From: Phaeodactylum tricornutum CCAP 1055/1
Lineage: Eukaryota; Bacillariophyta; Bacillariophyceae; Surirellales; Neidiaceae
Reading direction: 5' to 3'
NCBI RefSeq assembly: GCF_000150955.2
Contig: NC_011689.1
Coordinates: 62,001-126,000, forward strand
Length of the DNA: 64,000 nucleotides
The notes beneath the pieces were generated by a model. That model was not told the DNA's origin, did no database searches, and was given only the letters and a program-made list of their open reading frames with translations. A program made the position numbers and the translations under genes. Shown here piece by piece: positions 1-11,263 of this stretch. Position 1 is the stretch's first letter; every line of letters begins with the position of its first letter.

Positions 1-1
1 C

Positions 2-97
2 GGGTTAGCCGAAGAAAACCATAGAGGTTTAACTGACGCTGAAATGAAGCAAATTGCGACTGATGACGAAAGTATGTTGGCATTATATCCTTTGTGA
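2..97 (+). CDS. Possible 3' end of a protein gene cut by the window edge
   Basis: The first 31 codons are open in one frame and end with TGA at 95-97. The peptide begins GLAEENHRGLTDAEM and is hydrophilic and plausible as a protein C-terminus, but I recognise no family. The DNA that follows is decayed or noncoding, so this may instead be a fragment of a degraded gene. The call rests only on reading frame and composition. Confidence 0.25.
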   Translation, partial: GLAEENHRGLTDAEMKQIATDDESMLALYPL

Positions 98-1986
98 ACC
101 GATCGCGTTGATGGATTATGAAAGCACGGCCATGAGGGCACCACGATATTACATTTTCATAGTCCTCAACAGGTGCTTGTTCCAAAAGTCTATGCAGAAC
201 AATCGGGAACCGGGACTTCGACGGCGCCCGCGTTTGTGTTGGTTGCTTGGGATCATCTTTTACTTCTTTCAAAACCTCCGGGGTTGACAGAGTTGCGAAA
301 TCTCGATATGGCAACCTATTCAAACCCGTTTCTGGACCATCTGAAGCCTGATTATGTAAAGGACGACGAATCGGCGGAGTGTGGCTCATTTCAACCTTGC
401 ACTTGGCAAATGAAAGAACATCCGAGGATCTTAGATTATCGCTGAGGGATTGCTTGTGCTGAATGCATTTGATTTGTGTACTCTACACAAATTGCCCATA
501 GTTTGCAGATCAAAGCAACGTTTGCAAACACTATATGGCTGATAATCCTAAGGTGGGAGTACACACGCAGACAGCGCACGGTTATCACGTCGAGAGAGTC
601 TTGTGTTCGGGAGCTTTTTTGAACCCCAAAACCGGTGGATAGTCTCAAGACCCATAGACAGAACCTTATGCAAAATTTGAAAACTTCCTAAATAGTTGTT
701 TATGAGAGGACTTTCACACGCCTTTCCATAATTATCAAACAGATGCAGTTGATATTTGGATTGTGTACAAAGAAATATATTCAATACAGAAATCAACTGG
801 AATGAAATTTGTGTAAAATAGTGGACCGGAAGGTGCCAACTTAAGTGGGTATGAAAGATATTATAAATATCCAGAAGACAGAATCACGAATAGGACATCA
901 TTAATGGTGGCGGTCGTTTGTTCGATGAGTTGACCATGATTCAAGCGGCTCCGATTCAACCGTAGTCTTATATGGGCTTATGCGATCCATATCCCTGTCT
1001 GGTGTCGAATTTCGCTGCATATACATGGAACTGCCCGATTCCACTAGCACAGCTCTGAAATTCTTCTGGGAGTTGTTGTTGGCAGTACAAGTAAGATCTA
1101 TGGGGCCGGGCCTTTCCGTTATCCACGACAAGCACAAGATACCCCCTAACAATGAACACTTTTGGTGTAGGACCACCCTTTCATTGTTGGAGGTTCGGAA
1201 GGAGCCAGCTAGCTCAAGGGGCACTCTAGAGGTTGTTATTGTGGATGCATGCCACAATCTACGCTGCTGAATATAGAAACTTCCCGATATATGCGAGCAC
1301 AGCGGCATTGTCGCTTATCAGTGAAAACTACAGGCAAAATTGGTGGCGTCTGAAACGAACTCGTACTTTAGTTGGTAGCATAACTGCAGTGCCGGAATAC
1401 TTGACTGTTAGTTTATTGATTGCGATAGGCAAGTATGGGGGTTTTCTACACAATCCAAAGGAAAGCAGTGACCTCTCGAGGGTAGTCTCCACGAGCCGCA
1501 CGGAAATACGGCGGATGGGCTCTAGCGTAGGAACCCCTTACCCATCCTAGCTCTAAATGGGACACGATTGCCATAGCTGCAAATTCCATATATGTATCGC
1601 TTGTATATTCTTTCAGCAACACCGTTTTCGAGGCTTTTTGTTCAGATATATAAAGGGCAATTGCCAAATAAAGCCATTCGCAAGACTAAAAGTTTTCTAA
1701 ATATTTTTCTATAAGTACTTGGACGACACTCTAGTAATAGAGAGCAATACTGTTCAGCAACGAAAAGACTTCACTCTCAGACATTCTCACCGAACAGAAA
1801 GCTATTTTATATCTAAAAACATCTGGAATATATGGTCATTCGTGCTCAGCTGGAAATCACCACACTTCCCAAATCCTGACTGTGGAGTCACATATTATAC
1901 TCCTTACAGTTAGCGAGTTCCATAACGTCGAAATAGCCTATTTTTGCCTCTCTTAACACAATCTGACGCCAGATGCCTCAACGGCT
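98..1986. other. Intergenic or decayed DNA, nothing recognised
   Basis: The frames here are short and mostly start at TTG or GTG. One open stretch (about 122-445, plus strand) gives a 108-residue peptide with no motif I know. No RNA gene or repeat was seen. Confidence 0.5.
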
Positions 1987-3132
1987 ATGCTTGTTATTAT
2001 GGATGGAAGCGTCGCGGGACTGGCAACCGCTTTGACTCTATAACCGTATTTAGAGGTCGCTCCAGGAATCAATGGTGCGGTGCCTGGTTTCTAGACGTCA
2101 ATGCGGGCTAGGGGTTGCATCCCCACGGTTTGCGAGCATTACATGATTTTTCTCTCGAGTTGTTGCAAGCTGTTTGTCGACAAGGTCAATCATTGCCGGA
2201 AGTGAAGCTGATCTGTTGATTATTCTACGAGGAAAGCTCCGATTCCCATGTCCTTTGGCCCACACAATTCAAAGAAATGTTCGCTACTGGACGGAGGAGC
2301 GCGGATTTCCTTTTGAGACTGGCACCTTCCGTACCACGCAAATTTTGGTCGCGGCGGACGGAACTCGGTCTTTTATAAAAATCGAGTTTTGTCGATCCCC
2401 AGTTCTCGTATACTGGATTGAAGTCCTTGATGAGAAGTCTGGCCTTCGCGATGGTGCAATTGACCTTTTCAAACCAAGAGACTCATGAGCTACGCAAGCT
2501 CCACCGCAGCAAAATGCCACGCCTTCCTTTCACTCGTGAATGCTTTCAAATGTGCTTTCACTTTCCTTAACCTCATGCCTAAATTGGGGAATGGGGTTGA
2601 TCTCGACCAGATGTTCGGTCAAAGAGATTGCTATACTCTTGCTGAGCGCTTGGTACTTTGTGGATGAAATCGTCGATACTACAATACTTTGCAACATGTG
2701 TCACAAACATTCTAGATTGACTGTTGCTTGCTCGAACCGACTTTGGAACAATGGGCCTTTTTGAGCAAAATGATATTGTCGGTGACGCTGTTCATCTACT
2801 GGAGCCGTACATCGGACAAGGAACGCAGGTGGATATGGAAGACGCCGGTACGATGGCACTTCTGGTGAAAACGCTATGCGTTAATGAACCACTAGAGGGA
2901 TGCTTTTGCTCGACAATTTCAAATGGCAGTATCGACATACTGATGGAGTCGATGTTCAACATATTAATGGGTATGGGCAAATGCAACAAAAGCGAGCCGG
3001 CAATCCTTGTGAAAAAAAGTGTCCAGCACCAAAAATTGTGGTTTTTCTTCTTCACGAGACATTTCCAGACATTCTTCTCGGGGCAAGCCACAACTCATAC
3101 GAAGATGATGAGCAACGGCTGCGGGAGGAATG
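1987..3132 (+). pseudogene. Relic of an FAD-dependent monooxygenase (kynurenine 3-monooxygenase / salicylate hydroxylase type)
   Basis: Three hallmarks of the class A flavin monooxygenase family appear in the right order on the plus strand, but in different frames with stops between them. At 1987-2031 a peptide MLVIMDGSVAGLATALTL matches the N-terminal dinucleotide-binding turn. At 2174-2488 the frame contains ILVAADGTRSFI, like the family's DG motif. At 2724-2900 it contains GDAVHLLEPYIGQG and MEDAGTMALL, like the GD motif that contacts the FAD ribityl chain. A further piece ending near 3132 (LLGASHNSYEDDEQ) resembles the family's C-terminal tail. Introns cannot easily explain all the breaks, because stops fall between every block, so I call it a pseudogene of an ordinary host or acquired gene. 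Confidence 0.7.
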
Positions 3133-3380
3133 AGAAAGTTACTTTCCTGTTATTAATAGTAAAGAGAAACTGTAAATTCACCGTGCTTGATTGATCAAAG
3201 AGACTTGTTCCGAATGCGTTTCACTTCTTTCTTGCGAACGCTGCTCGACATTCAGTATTCTCTGTCAGTCACACTCACTTGCGTTTTTGTGTTGACAAAA
3301 AAAAATTATGCATGTTCCTTTCTTCATTTGACTGTAAGAAGATATAGCTGGCCCGGGCTAAAGTCGTTTAGAAGACACTG

Positions 3381-3389
3381 TCACAGTCA
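3381..3389. promoter_or_regulatory. TNACWGTNA palindrome
   Basis: TCACAGTCA lies about 270 bp upstream of the first phosphoesterase-like gene. It is one member of the recurrent intergenic nonamer described in the findings. Confidence 0.35.
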
Positions 3390-3656
3390 ATCTTACGACA
3401 GACCAAAAACTCCAATTTTCTTCGGAGTTGACTTTCGAATCTTGACCGGTTTTTCGCGAACCAGATTGCAGTGTACTTTGACGGTATTATCGAATTCGAA
3501 TGAATCTTCCTCGAGGTACGGACAAAATGAGGAATCCAATTGCTTACATCACATTAAATGTAAATTAGAACAAAACAGTGTCGTTTTCTATAACGGTAGC
3601 TCGCACGTCAAAAACAGAATATTTTCCGCTTGCTCTAGACTGAGGTATTTCACAAA

Positions 3657-4745
3657 ATGAAAAGTTCGCTGCTAGATCACTCATTCGACACGACATACGG
3701 TAGTTCGCGGAGTCAGTGGCGAAACTTTAGAACACAAGTAACTATGAAACGCCTTGTAACGGGAGCACTTGTATTTGGTATTGTGTTTCTGGTGGTACTA
3801 AACGACAGTATCACCAACAAAGCGCGGTCGGAAGCCTTACGACGACAGTCGCCATTTCCGCAGTGGAACGAACAACTGCTGCACGATCAAGCCAAGCCAC
3901 AGAGAACGGTCCACTTTCCTTTCCGCGACGGATGCCCGCACGACTGTCACGAATATCGCCGGGACGGTGCTCTCATGACCGATGAGTATTACCGCGTAAA
4001 CTTGGAATGGTACTTGGGGGAACCTGAGCAGTACAATCCCCGTACAGACTGGAAACTTCAAAAGAATTCTTCCTCTTACAGCATGGGACTCAATTTCCAG
4101 TGCCCCGAATCGTTTGTACGTACCTTTCAAAAGGCATCCCGCGAATTGGGCGAGAAGGCAACAAAGCAACTGTCAACACCAGACCGAACTATTTCGATCC
4201 ATCCTCCGAAACGTATGCAGCTCGCCCTGACCTACCTCTGTTGTTTGGATAGCGAGGAGGCCAGTGAAGCCATTGCTGCTATGGATGAGTGGCTTACCCA
4301 ACGGGATTTGTTTGACCTTGAAGTGCGATTTGACGAAATCCAAAGCTGGCACGAGGCTCCGAATGCAGTTGCGACCGTTCTAGTTGCCGACCAAGCTTCG
4401 CAGCAAGCTCTCATGCGACTCAATCATGAATTGAGCCGTCATTTGCAGCGCTCCGATATTCCCGTTGCTGTACCACGTGAAGACCAAATGCCATTTCATG
4501 TCGCGTTGGCTGGGTTTCGCCACGGAGGCCGCGCTGAATCGTACGACCCATCTCTTGACATTACGTCCCAACTTCCCACTGTCTACAAGCTTGTACAGAA
4601 GGTTTCGGACAAGTACAAGGACGTTTGGACCAAAGCTGACCGTAAAGGGAAGGGTGAAGACATGCTTCGTATCCAGCACAATCCTCGACACTCTCCTCGC
4701 CCTATTTTACACACTTTCCCATTGATCGATAAGGAGACTTGGTAG
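3657..4745 (+). CDS. Membrane-anchored 2H-phosphoesterase-like protein, copy A (motifs lost)
   Basis: This 362-residue protein has a hydrophobic anchor near residues 31-48 and then a soluble domain. It is a clear tandem paralogue of the next gene: shared blocks include FPQWNE, HFPFR-GCPHDC, EWY-GEP, NSSSY and FRxG. The family's two H-x-S/T motifs, which carry the catalytic histidines of 2H phosphoesterases (LigT/AKAP7-like), are altered here. The first reads QLAL (Q188 in place of His). The second reads HVAL (H281 kept, Ser/Thr lost). If the family is right, this copy is catalytically dead or changed. An internal ATG at 3744 would start just before the anchor, but homology with the paralogue extends a little upstream, so I keep the longer start. 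The target compartment is probably ER/Golgi or the cell surface, with the domain lumenal (inference). Confidence 0.8.
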   Translation: MKSSLLDHSFDTTYGSSRSQWRNFRTQVTMKRLVTGALVFGIVFLVVLNDSITNKARSEALRRQSPFPQWNEQLLHDQAKPQRTVHFPFRDGCPHDCHEYRRDGALMTDEYYRVNLEWYLGEPEQYNPRTDWKLQKNSSSYSMGLNFQCPESFVRTFQKASRELGEKATKQLSTPDRTISIHPPKRMQLALTYLCCLDSEEASEAIAAMDEWLTQRDLFDLEVRFDEIQSWHEAPNAVATVLVADQASQQALMRLNHELSRHLQRSDIPVAVPREDQMPFHVALAGFRHGGRAESYDPSLDITSQLPTVYKLVQKVSDKYKDVWTKADRKGKGEDMLRIQHNPRHSPRPILHTFPLIDKETW

Positions 4746-5312
4746 GGGCAGTCGTGCTTGTTCACGAATTCTATTTTCGGAGAATGTATTTACAGTATAT
4801 TTCTTTTCCTTTGTCTTTGCATGTGGCTAGCAAATATTTCAACAAGAAATATGTACGAAATTTCACCAGGTTGCTGACGATAGCCATGCGTTCTGAGTGG
4901 ACTGACTAAAGCTAGCAACAATATCAAACAAAAAGCCAGTCCTCTCTGATTGTGATATTAAGGTTTTACAATCGAAGATGTTTTGGTTGGAGAGGTACAG
5001 TAATATATGACGACTCTGGAGGTCTGATAAGCTGATAGGTGATACTGTCTATACTTATTACAGTCTATGTTTCGAAGGTTCGCATGGCTTATTCCACATT
5101 TATTAACGTAAGTTGTTCACTGTCAGATCTTCCACACTTTCACTGTCGCATAGGGACTTGTCTCAGTTTCTGTGACAGGATGATGGTCAATAGGTCGACC
5201 GAGAGGGGAAACGCAACAATGAACCGAGCAATGAAATGGTGCACGATCAAGATACTGATTTACCGTTGGCATCCAGCCTTAAGAGTATACTTCAAACCAG
5301 CACAAATTCATT
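4746..5312. other. Spacer between the tandem paralogues
   Basis: No credible coding sequence. It is AT-rich and carries one TNACWGTNA site (5117-5125), the likely promoter region of the downstream copy. Confidence 0.5.
5117..5125. promoter_or_regulatory. TNACWGTNA palindrome
   Basis: TCACTGTCA, about 190 bp before the start codon of copy B. Confidence 0.4.
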
Positions 5313-6368
5313 ATGGTGAAGATGTATTCTAGTAGTGAAAGAAATCACACTATTTGTCGTCATTTGTTCCGAAAAGTGTGTTTTCGAACTCAATTAACAG
5401 TAAAGCGCTTGTTTGGTATCTTGACGATTGCCACAGCGTTTATAATCATTCAGCAGAGACGAGAGAATAGTGCGTTTCCGCAATGGAACGAGAAGCTCAT
5501 TCATGGTCGCGCCGAGCCACAGCGCACGCTGCATTTTCCGTTTCGGACCGGATGCCCGCACGATTGCGGTGCTTATCGTCACGTGGAGTCTAGTAGATTC
5601 GGCTCCATTCTCAACGACGAACAGGACTTTTACAGAGTTACCGTCGAATGGTACTTTGGGGAACCAGAAAAATATATGCCCACTGTTGATTGGAAAGCTC
5701 AAAGGAATTCTTCATCGTACAAGCTGGGTATTAATTTTCAATGCACGGAATCTTTCGTCCGCACATTCCAAGCCGCATCTCGAGACCTCCACGACCAAGC
5801 CACAAAATTTTTGTCGACTCCTAGCCAACCTACTACGATACATCCGCAAAGACGCATGCACGTTTCACTTTCCTACTTGTGCTGCCTGAATTCTGAAGAA
5901 GCGAAGCGTGCGATAGCTGCAATCGACGATTGGACGGGAAGAGCCAAATTTGATATGGAATTACGGTTCGACGAAATTCAAGCCTGGCACGAATCTCCGA
6001 ACTCCGTGACGACGATCGTGCTGGTTGATGAAGCTTCGCAGCAAACACTTATGCGAATTAATCATGACTTAAACCAGCATCTGCATCGCTTTGACATTCC
6101 TATTGCGATCCAACGTGAGGACCAAATGCCCTTTCACGCTACCGTTGCTGGGTTCCGGTATGGTTCCAACGGCGAATCCTACGACCCAACGCTCAACATT
6201 GAACCACAACTATCGACCATTTACAATTTTGTCCATCAAGTTTCGCAGCAGTACCTGATTGCTTGGAATGGCCCAAATGGAAAGGGTATCCGCATTCAGC
6301 ACAAGCCCAAGCGATCCAGCCAACCAAGTCTCCACACTTTTCCGCTTGTAGACAAGGAGAAAAAGTGA
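5313..6368 (+). CDS. Membrane-anchored 2H-phosphoesterase-like protein, copy B (motifs intact)
   Basis: This 351-residue protein has an N-terminal anchor at about residues 34-48. It keeps both H-x-S/T motifs: H183-V-S-L in MHVSLSYLCC and H275-A-T-V in PFHATVAGF. They are 92 residues apart, within the spacing of 2H phosphoesterases (2'-5' RNA ligase, cyclic phosphodiesterase and AKAP7 families). The fold assignment rests on these two motifs and their strand-like context, so the substrate is unknown. Conserved cysteines (GCPHDC, NFQC, YLCC) suit an oxidising, lumenal location. It lies 567 bp downstream of its paralogue on the same strand, so the pair arose by local duplication. The alternative is a lineage-specific family that only resembles 2H enzymes. 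Confidence 0.8.
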   Translation: MVKMYSSSERNHTICRHLFRKVCFRTQLTVKRLFGILTIATAFIIIQQRRENSAFPQWNEKLIHGRAEPQRTLHFPFRTGCPHDCGAYRHVESSRFGSILNDEQDFYRVTVEWYFGEPEKYMPTVDWKAQRNSSSYKLGINFQCTESFVRTFQAASRDLHDQATKFLSTPSQPTTIHPQRRMHVSLSYLCCLNSEEAKRAIAAIDDWTGRAKFDMELRFDEIQAWHESPNSVTTIVLVDEASQQTLMRINHDLNQHLHRFDIPIAIQREDQMPFHATVAGFRYGSNGESYDPTLNIEPQLSTIYNFVHQVSQQYLIAWNGPNGKGIRIQHKPKRSSQPSLHTFPLVDKEKK

Positions 6369-6911
6369 GTTGGTGTTTTCCGAATGGGAGATGAAGCATG
6401 TTTTTTTGCGCCAAATTTCTGATGTCAAAGGTACCAGCAGTACCGACAGTGCGAGCCCGCTCCCTACTGGATCTCGAACCCATGAGGATGTTTGCTTTAC
6501 CATCGTAGATTCTTAGGGATCAGCGCGGATTGCCATGGAGGACAAACCACTTTCTTCTCTTTCCGGCTGCAATAAAGGAACAACTTTCTGCTCTGATTCC
6601 GATTCTATACTGTTGGGCAAACACGATATAATGTTGTCCATTATCCTAGAAAGCTTGCAAAGAAGAAGTGATCCTCATTTGACCCCACCCATCCAACCCT
6701 TTCTGTAAAGAAGCTTCACGGCTAGCTTTAGCATTGGAATTCGTAGAAGTGGACAATCATGAAATAATACTGACGTTGAGTAGAACGAGGATAGGGTCTC
6801 ATTCAGGAAATCGGGGGCAGTCCAATGGCAGATTGTCCTCGCGGCTTTCGAAACTTTCCTCACTTGTTGACTTTACCGCATTTCAGCCCATAATAATAAT
6901 AATCAAACGGA
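6369..6911. other. Spacer, nothing recognised
   Basis: Short open frames start at TTG or GTG only. An (ATA)n run lies near 6890. A B-box-like string was examined and rejected as a tRNA. Confidence 0.45.
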
Positions 6912-7513
6912 TGATTGTGCCTAACAATTGTACAGTTAATGTTGTTTCGTCTGCGGTCGTCCGTCGATTTGGGTTGCGCTTTTCCTTTCTTTCACTGTCG
7001 GCTCCAATTCTTTGCGATGTTTGTTTACACACTCCGCAGAAACCATGGGAGGACGCCTTCATGCCGTTCGCTCGTGGCCAAACGATGGAAGCAAACACTT
7101 CTGGTAGCACGACCGACGACGTGATTGATTTCCTCGTTCCGTTGCAGCAGAACGGGCATCCTTTTGCTTCCTATGCTGTACGAACCGACACGGATGTCTC
7201 GTTCGGTAGAACCGTGGAATTATGTATGCGTCTGACCGAAGTTGCATCGTCTCTATCGCCAAAGAACGCGGCTGCTGCAGATACTTCGAGCAAGAACGAA
7301 GCTTCGACGCTTGCTCGCCGCACACTTGGACGCGTAGACTTTTTACCAGCCTTATGGGCGGCTTGTGGGTGCAACACCAGGCCCAACCGCGATACGTCAG
7401 TGCCGCAGTCGTATCACTACAGAACATCGCAAGACAAATGTGATGCTTGTCAGCGAGTTCACCATTGGGCTATGCGTTTTTTGCCTCGTCGTTTCCTTTA
7501 CTTTGCTCGCTAA
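6912..7513 (+). CDS. Hypothetical open frame upstream of the polymerase gene
   Basis: From ATG 6912 a frame of 200 codons stays open to 7513. It has no domain I recognise and a cysteine-rich patch near its end (LWAACGCN, DKCDAC). It overlaps the head of the next open frame. It could be a 5' exon of the polymerase gene joined by an unseen intron, a separate small gene, or chance. An ATG at 7061 is another possible start. Frame length and position are the only support. Confidence 0.3.
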
Positions 7514-7542
7514 ACGATTCGAGGGACTACGAGTTTGCCGTC

Positions 7543-9981
7543 ATGCCTGGCAAGAGTGAGCGTTCCTATCCCGGATTGGAATGTGTCACCATCAACGAAA
7601 TCCCGTTGAAGAATTTGCCAAGATTTCCTAGACGGGGGTTGGAGCTAGAAAGCAACAACGAAGATACCGCGTTGGTAGGTTGGTGGAGGATCAGTGCAGG
7701 AGACACGCTGTCGCTACTCCCGCCTCCTTCGCTATTCCACAAGAATGGAATGATTGAAGTCGACGACAACGAGAGTGACAAGGCAGAAAACAAAACGCAG
7801 CTTGTATTATTGGAACCCCTTCGGCTTCAACTCATGAGAGGAGCTGCCACCGCCGTTTATGAGAACAAAGCTGTAGGCGAACTACGGATGCGTGATACAC
7901 CGATATCTAAAACCAATGGACCTAGGCTCTCATTCACGACGGATGGAGCATCGTTAGACCACACCGTTGTGGAAACGAAAGAGGTTCAGCGGGACATTGA
8001 ACAATATCAACCAGAGAGACTTCAGAATGATGGCGACTCAAACGAGAACATACCACATGCGCTGGATCTCTCTTGGAGGAAACCCTCTACAAAGAACGAC
8101 GTTACTCAGGAAAGTTTGCGTTCCGCCTCAAAAAATAGCAGGGCTCACGATGGAAACGACAAAAGGGATCCAAGTCGAATGGAGGAGGGTTTACAAGTTT
8201 TTTCTTCCGTACCGAAAGGTCCATCGCATCCGCCAGAGTATTTGCAACCGATCTCTCGAGCTACACAGGGAATTTGAGAGTTGTCGCCACCAATTGCATT
8301 ATCCGGCCAACCGATTAAAGATCCTTCTATCGACTCCAAGCACTCAGAAAATAGAAAACGCCGTCTTATTCTCTACTTTGTTGAGAAAGGATTGGATATG
8401 AATAAGACCCTATTGAATGGATCAGGTCCAATTCAAGGCTTGAAACATCATGTACAACAGCGTGGCGCTGAGGTGCTCTCCTCTTTTGACAAGAATATCC
8501 CGCCTTGGCCGACGCATTTTGTCGTGAGTGAACAAGTCCAGGAGCCACTTTCGATTGCACAAGCACTGGGTTTCGATTCCTTGGAAGAAATGTCATCTTT
8601 TCTGTACGACCATAGCATTGTTTGCGCCACGCGGAGGTGGGTTCATCGCGGGGATCGACTGGACAAGCCGCCTCTGGAGGAACCTACCATGATGGAAACG
8701 TATCTTGGAATAGGTCCTAAGCGAAAATGCAAACGACATAGAACGAACAAAAATGAAGAGTCGAACGATTCGCAAAGTTCACGGTCGAATGTTTACAAAA
8801 CTAACCAATCTCTATCGGAAGCCTTTCGGACCTTGTCTAAACGTCACCAGGAAATGCCGCTGAACGGAGAACTGGATGCTTGGAAGTCTTATTCGTTTCA
8901 AATTACGGCGGGTCGATTGCTGCATCTAGGCTTCGAAATCAGAGATAGCCCGGAGGTTCTTCGCCATCTCGCGTCGATCAACGGGTTCGGCTCGTCGACG
9001 ATGGATATCATTACAGATTATCTACGAACGCAGCAGTGCAGCCGTTTGCGTAATCTGGAATCAGATCCGGATCGGGTTGCTATGAAGAATATGATGAATA
9101 TCTGGGGTGTAGGTCGGGTTCGAGCCAAGGAGTTGGTGGATGCTGGCTTTAAGAGGATTAATGAGGTTCGGCAAGCTGTCGAATTAGGGAACCTACAATT
9201 GGAAAGAAACCAATACATTGGCGTATTGTGTTACGACGATTTGCTGGAAAAGATGGATCGAACGGAAGTCGAAAGTATCGGTAAGATTATATCTAACATT
9301 TTCAAAATGTCCTATCCTGAGGCGGAAGTGTGTGTAATGGGAAGCTATCGACGAGGGAAGCACGCTTGCGGGGATGTTGACATTCTTATTACACACGAAG
9401 ATTATAATCACACGGTCCCACCGAAAGCACTGGGACAATTTATCGACGAACTACGGCAACAGGGACACATCGCATATCACTTGACATTTATCTCCGGCAT
9501 GAAGCATGAGCTATATGAAACAATCCCAGATGCACCAAGTCACTGGTCGCCGCAGCGCGACAAACGAGACAAATCTTCGAGCAGCTCCTATATGGGTGTT
9601 TTCAAATCACCTTGTATGACGGGTAAGAAGCGCCGAGTTGATATTAAATTTTATCCTTGGCGAGAAAAGGCTTTCGCGAGTCTTTACTTCACCGGAAATG
9701 GCTACTTCAATCGATCGATGCGCCTTTGGGCAACACGCAAATTCAACTATACGTTAAACGACCATGGTGTTTTCGATCGAGGATCTCTTGTTCGCGTTTT
9801 AGACACGACTTCCGAAAAAGAAATTTTTGAATTTCTTGATATAAGTTGGAGGGAACCCAAGGAAAGAGATTCCTTTGACGCTGTGAAAGGCAAGAAAAAT
9901 GGCGAAAGTGCAGCGCAATTAGAAGGTTTTTCAAGGTCAGAGGTTTCACGAGAGTCAAGAGATCACAGATGGATTGTGTAA
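7543..9981 (+). CDS. Family X DNA polymerase with BRCT domain (Pol lambda/beta type)
   Basis: Repair polymerase that fills short gaps in base excision repair and end joining in the nucleus. The region 8278-9981 encodes a BRCT-like domain (from about 8362), then the 8-kDa and fingers region with helix-hairpin-helix turns (INGFGSSTMDII, IWGVGRVRAKEL). The palm follows with GSYRRGKHACGDVDI: metal-binding Asp codons at 9373 and 9379, and the third Asp in RRVDI (codon 9640). Next come the sugar-gate region YFTGNGYFNR and the tail EKEIFEFL. An in-frame TGA at 8275-8277 separates this part from an open frame reaching back to ATG 7543. The BRCT domain begins before the first downstream ATG (8398), so the upstream frame, or another exon, is needed. 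A 72-nt intron (8209-8280, GTACCG...GAGAG) would remove the stop and keep frame, but its sites are weak. The N-terminal region is unrecognised. Confidence 0.8.
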
Positions 9982-11263
9982 ACAGCTTTTGGCCGCTGTT
10001 GCCTGGCACAGGCTGTGCATATTGAACGCAACATTGTCAAATGATCAATCATTTAAACTTCGAGTCTCGATATATTTTACATTAGCTCGCATCGACAAGG
10101 CTTTTTACGATTGATATTCCGCACTTGTCCGTGAAAACGAACTTCTCGTATACCTTCAACGAGTGAAAGCAAAATATCCTCTTATGCACGAAAGAGACGC
10201 CGTCTTCTAAACAGAGTCCGGTATTGCTGCTACCGCTACTATCAGTTTCACGTCGTTCCGTGAGCTCAGTGGGAAGGGACGAAACACGACATCTGGTGGA
10301 GCTCCACTTGACAGGCCAATCCCGGCATCGACACGATTCCTTGTCCCACACAACAAGATTCCTCGCGATGACGTTATGCACAACCAACTCTACGACTCGA
10401 AAGCACTAACGAAAAACTGAAAACTGAATAAATGTACGTTTCGAGACCATAGCTCAACAGTCGACCTCTATTCCTATTCCATGGGCTCACGAGGCTCTGT
10501 TTCAGCCGGTATACTTCCTTACCGGTCCAGTAAACAACACGTACAAGGATGGTGGTAGTGGCTACCATGAATTCACTCCATTGAGATCTGAACTAGCAAT
10601 CGAATCCAGAAACCGATACTGTCGATTTTCTAACTTTTCGTTGCCGACCTCGTCCGTGCCGACTTGAGAATGACTGGGCAAAAATGGCTGAGAGCAGTAA
10701 AGTAGCGTTTTCATTCTGCGATGCCGACAATAACAAATTCTGCTCCACCAGTTAGAATCTACAATGTAATATAGATTAAATTGTTTCGAAAGCAATAATA
10801 TTGATACCACAGTCGATACATAAAAAAATCTAGTATCTCAGACATGTCAGATGCTGCAACATCTAGTGAAATGTGAATAGCAAAAAGAGGTTGATATATA
10901 TATAATTATAACTCCTTCTCACACTTGATGAACACAGGAAAAATTTCGCGTCCAAATCACTATTGTGTCTGTCTAGTAGGCTACTCCGATTGGACTGTGA
11001 CTGACTTGAAAAGTACACCAGAACACCTACCATACTTTCGAGATCCACGCAACACGTGACAAGCAGGAAACATGGGAACAGAAATCATGTTGGCTGGTTT
11101 GCTTCCAACCACATAATACAATCACTCAGATAATTCGCGACGTGATTTCCCTTTCCTCCTCTCCTTTCGTATGAGAGCCGATTTGCTCACCTCAGTAATT
11201 CATCGCCGGCTAACCGCTAACGCGATATCCCTGAAAGAAAGTCTCTTATTCCGCTAAATCGAG
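9982..11263. other. Intergenic, nothing recognised
   Basis: About 1.3 kb with only short frames lacking ATG starts. An AT-rich (TA)n run lies near 10890-10905. It presumably holds the terminator of the polymerase gene and the promoter of the glycosyltransferase. Confidence 0.5.

Noticed and set aside
6455-6490. Minus-strand GGGTTCGAGATCC resembling a tRNA B box
   Set aside because: The stem bases do not pair around a 7-base loop, and no acceptor or anticodon arms can be drawn.
10082-10387. 101-codon minus-strand frame in the gap after the polymerase
   Set aside because: No ATG in frame, no motif, and AT-rich flanks.
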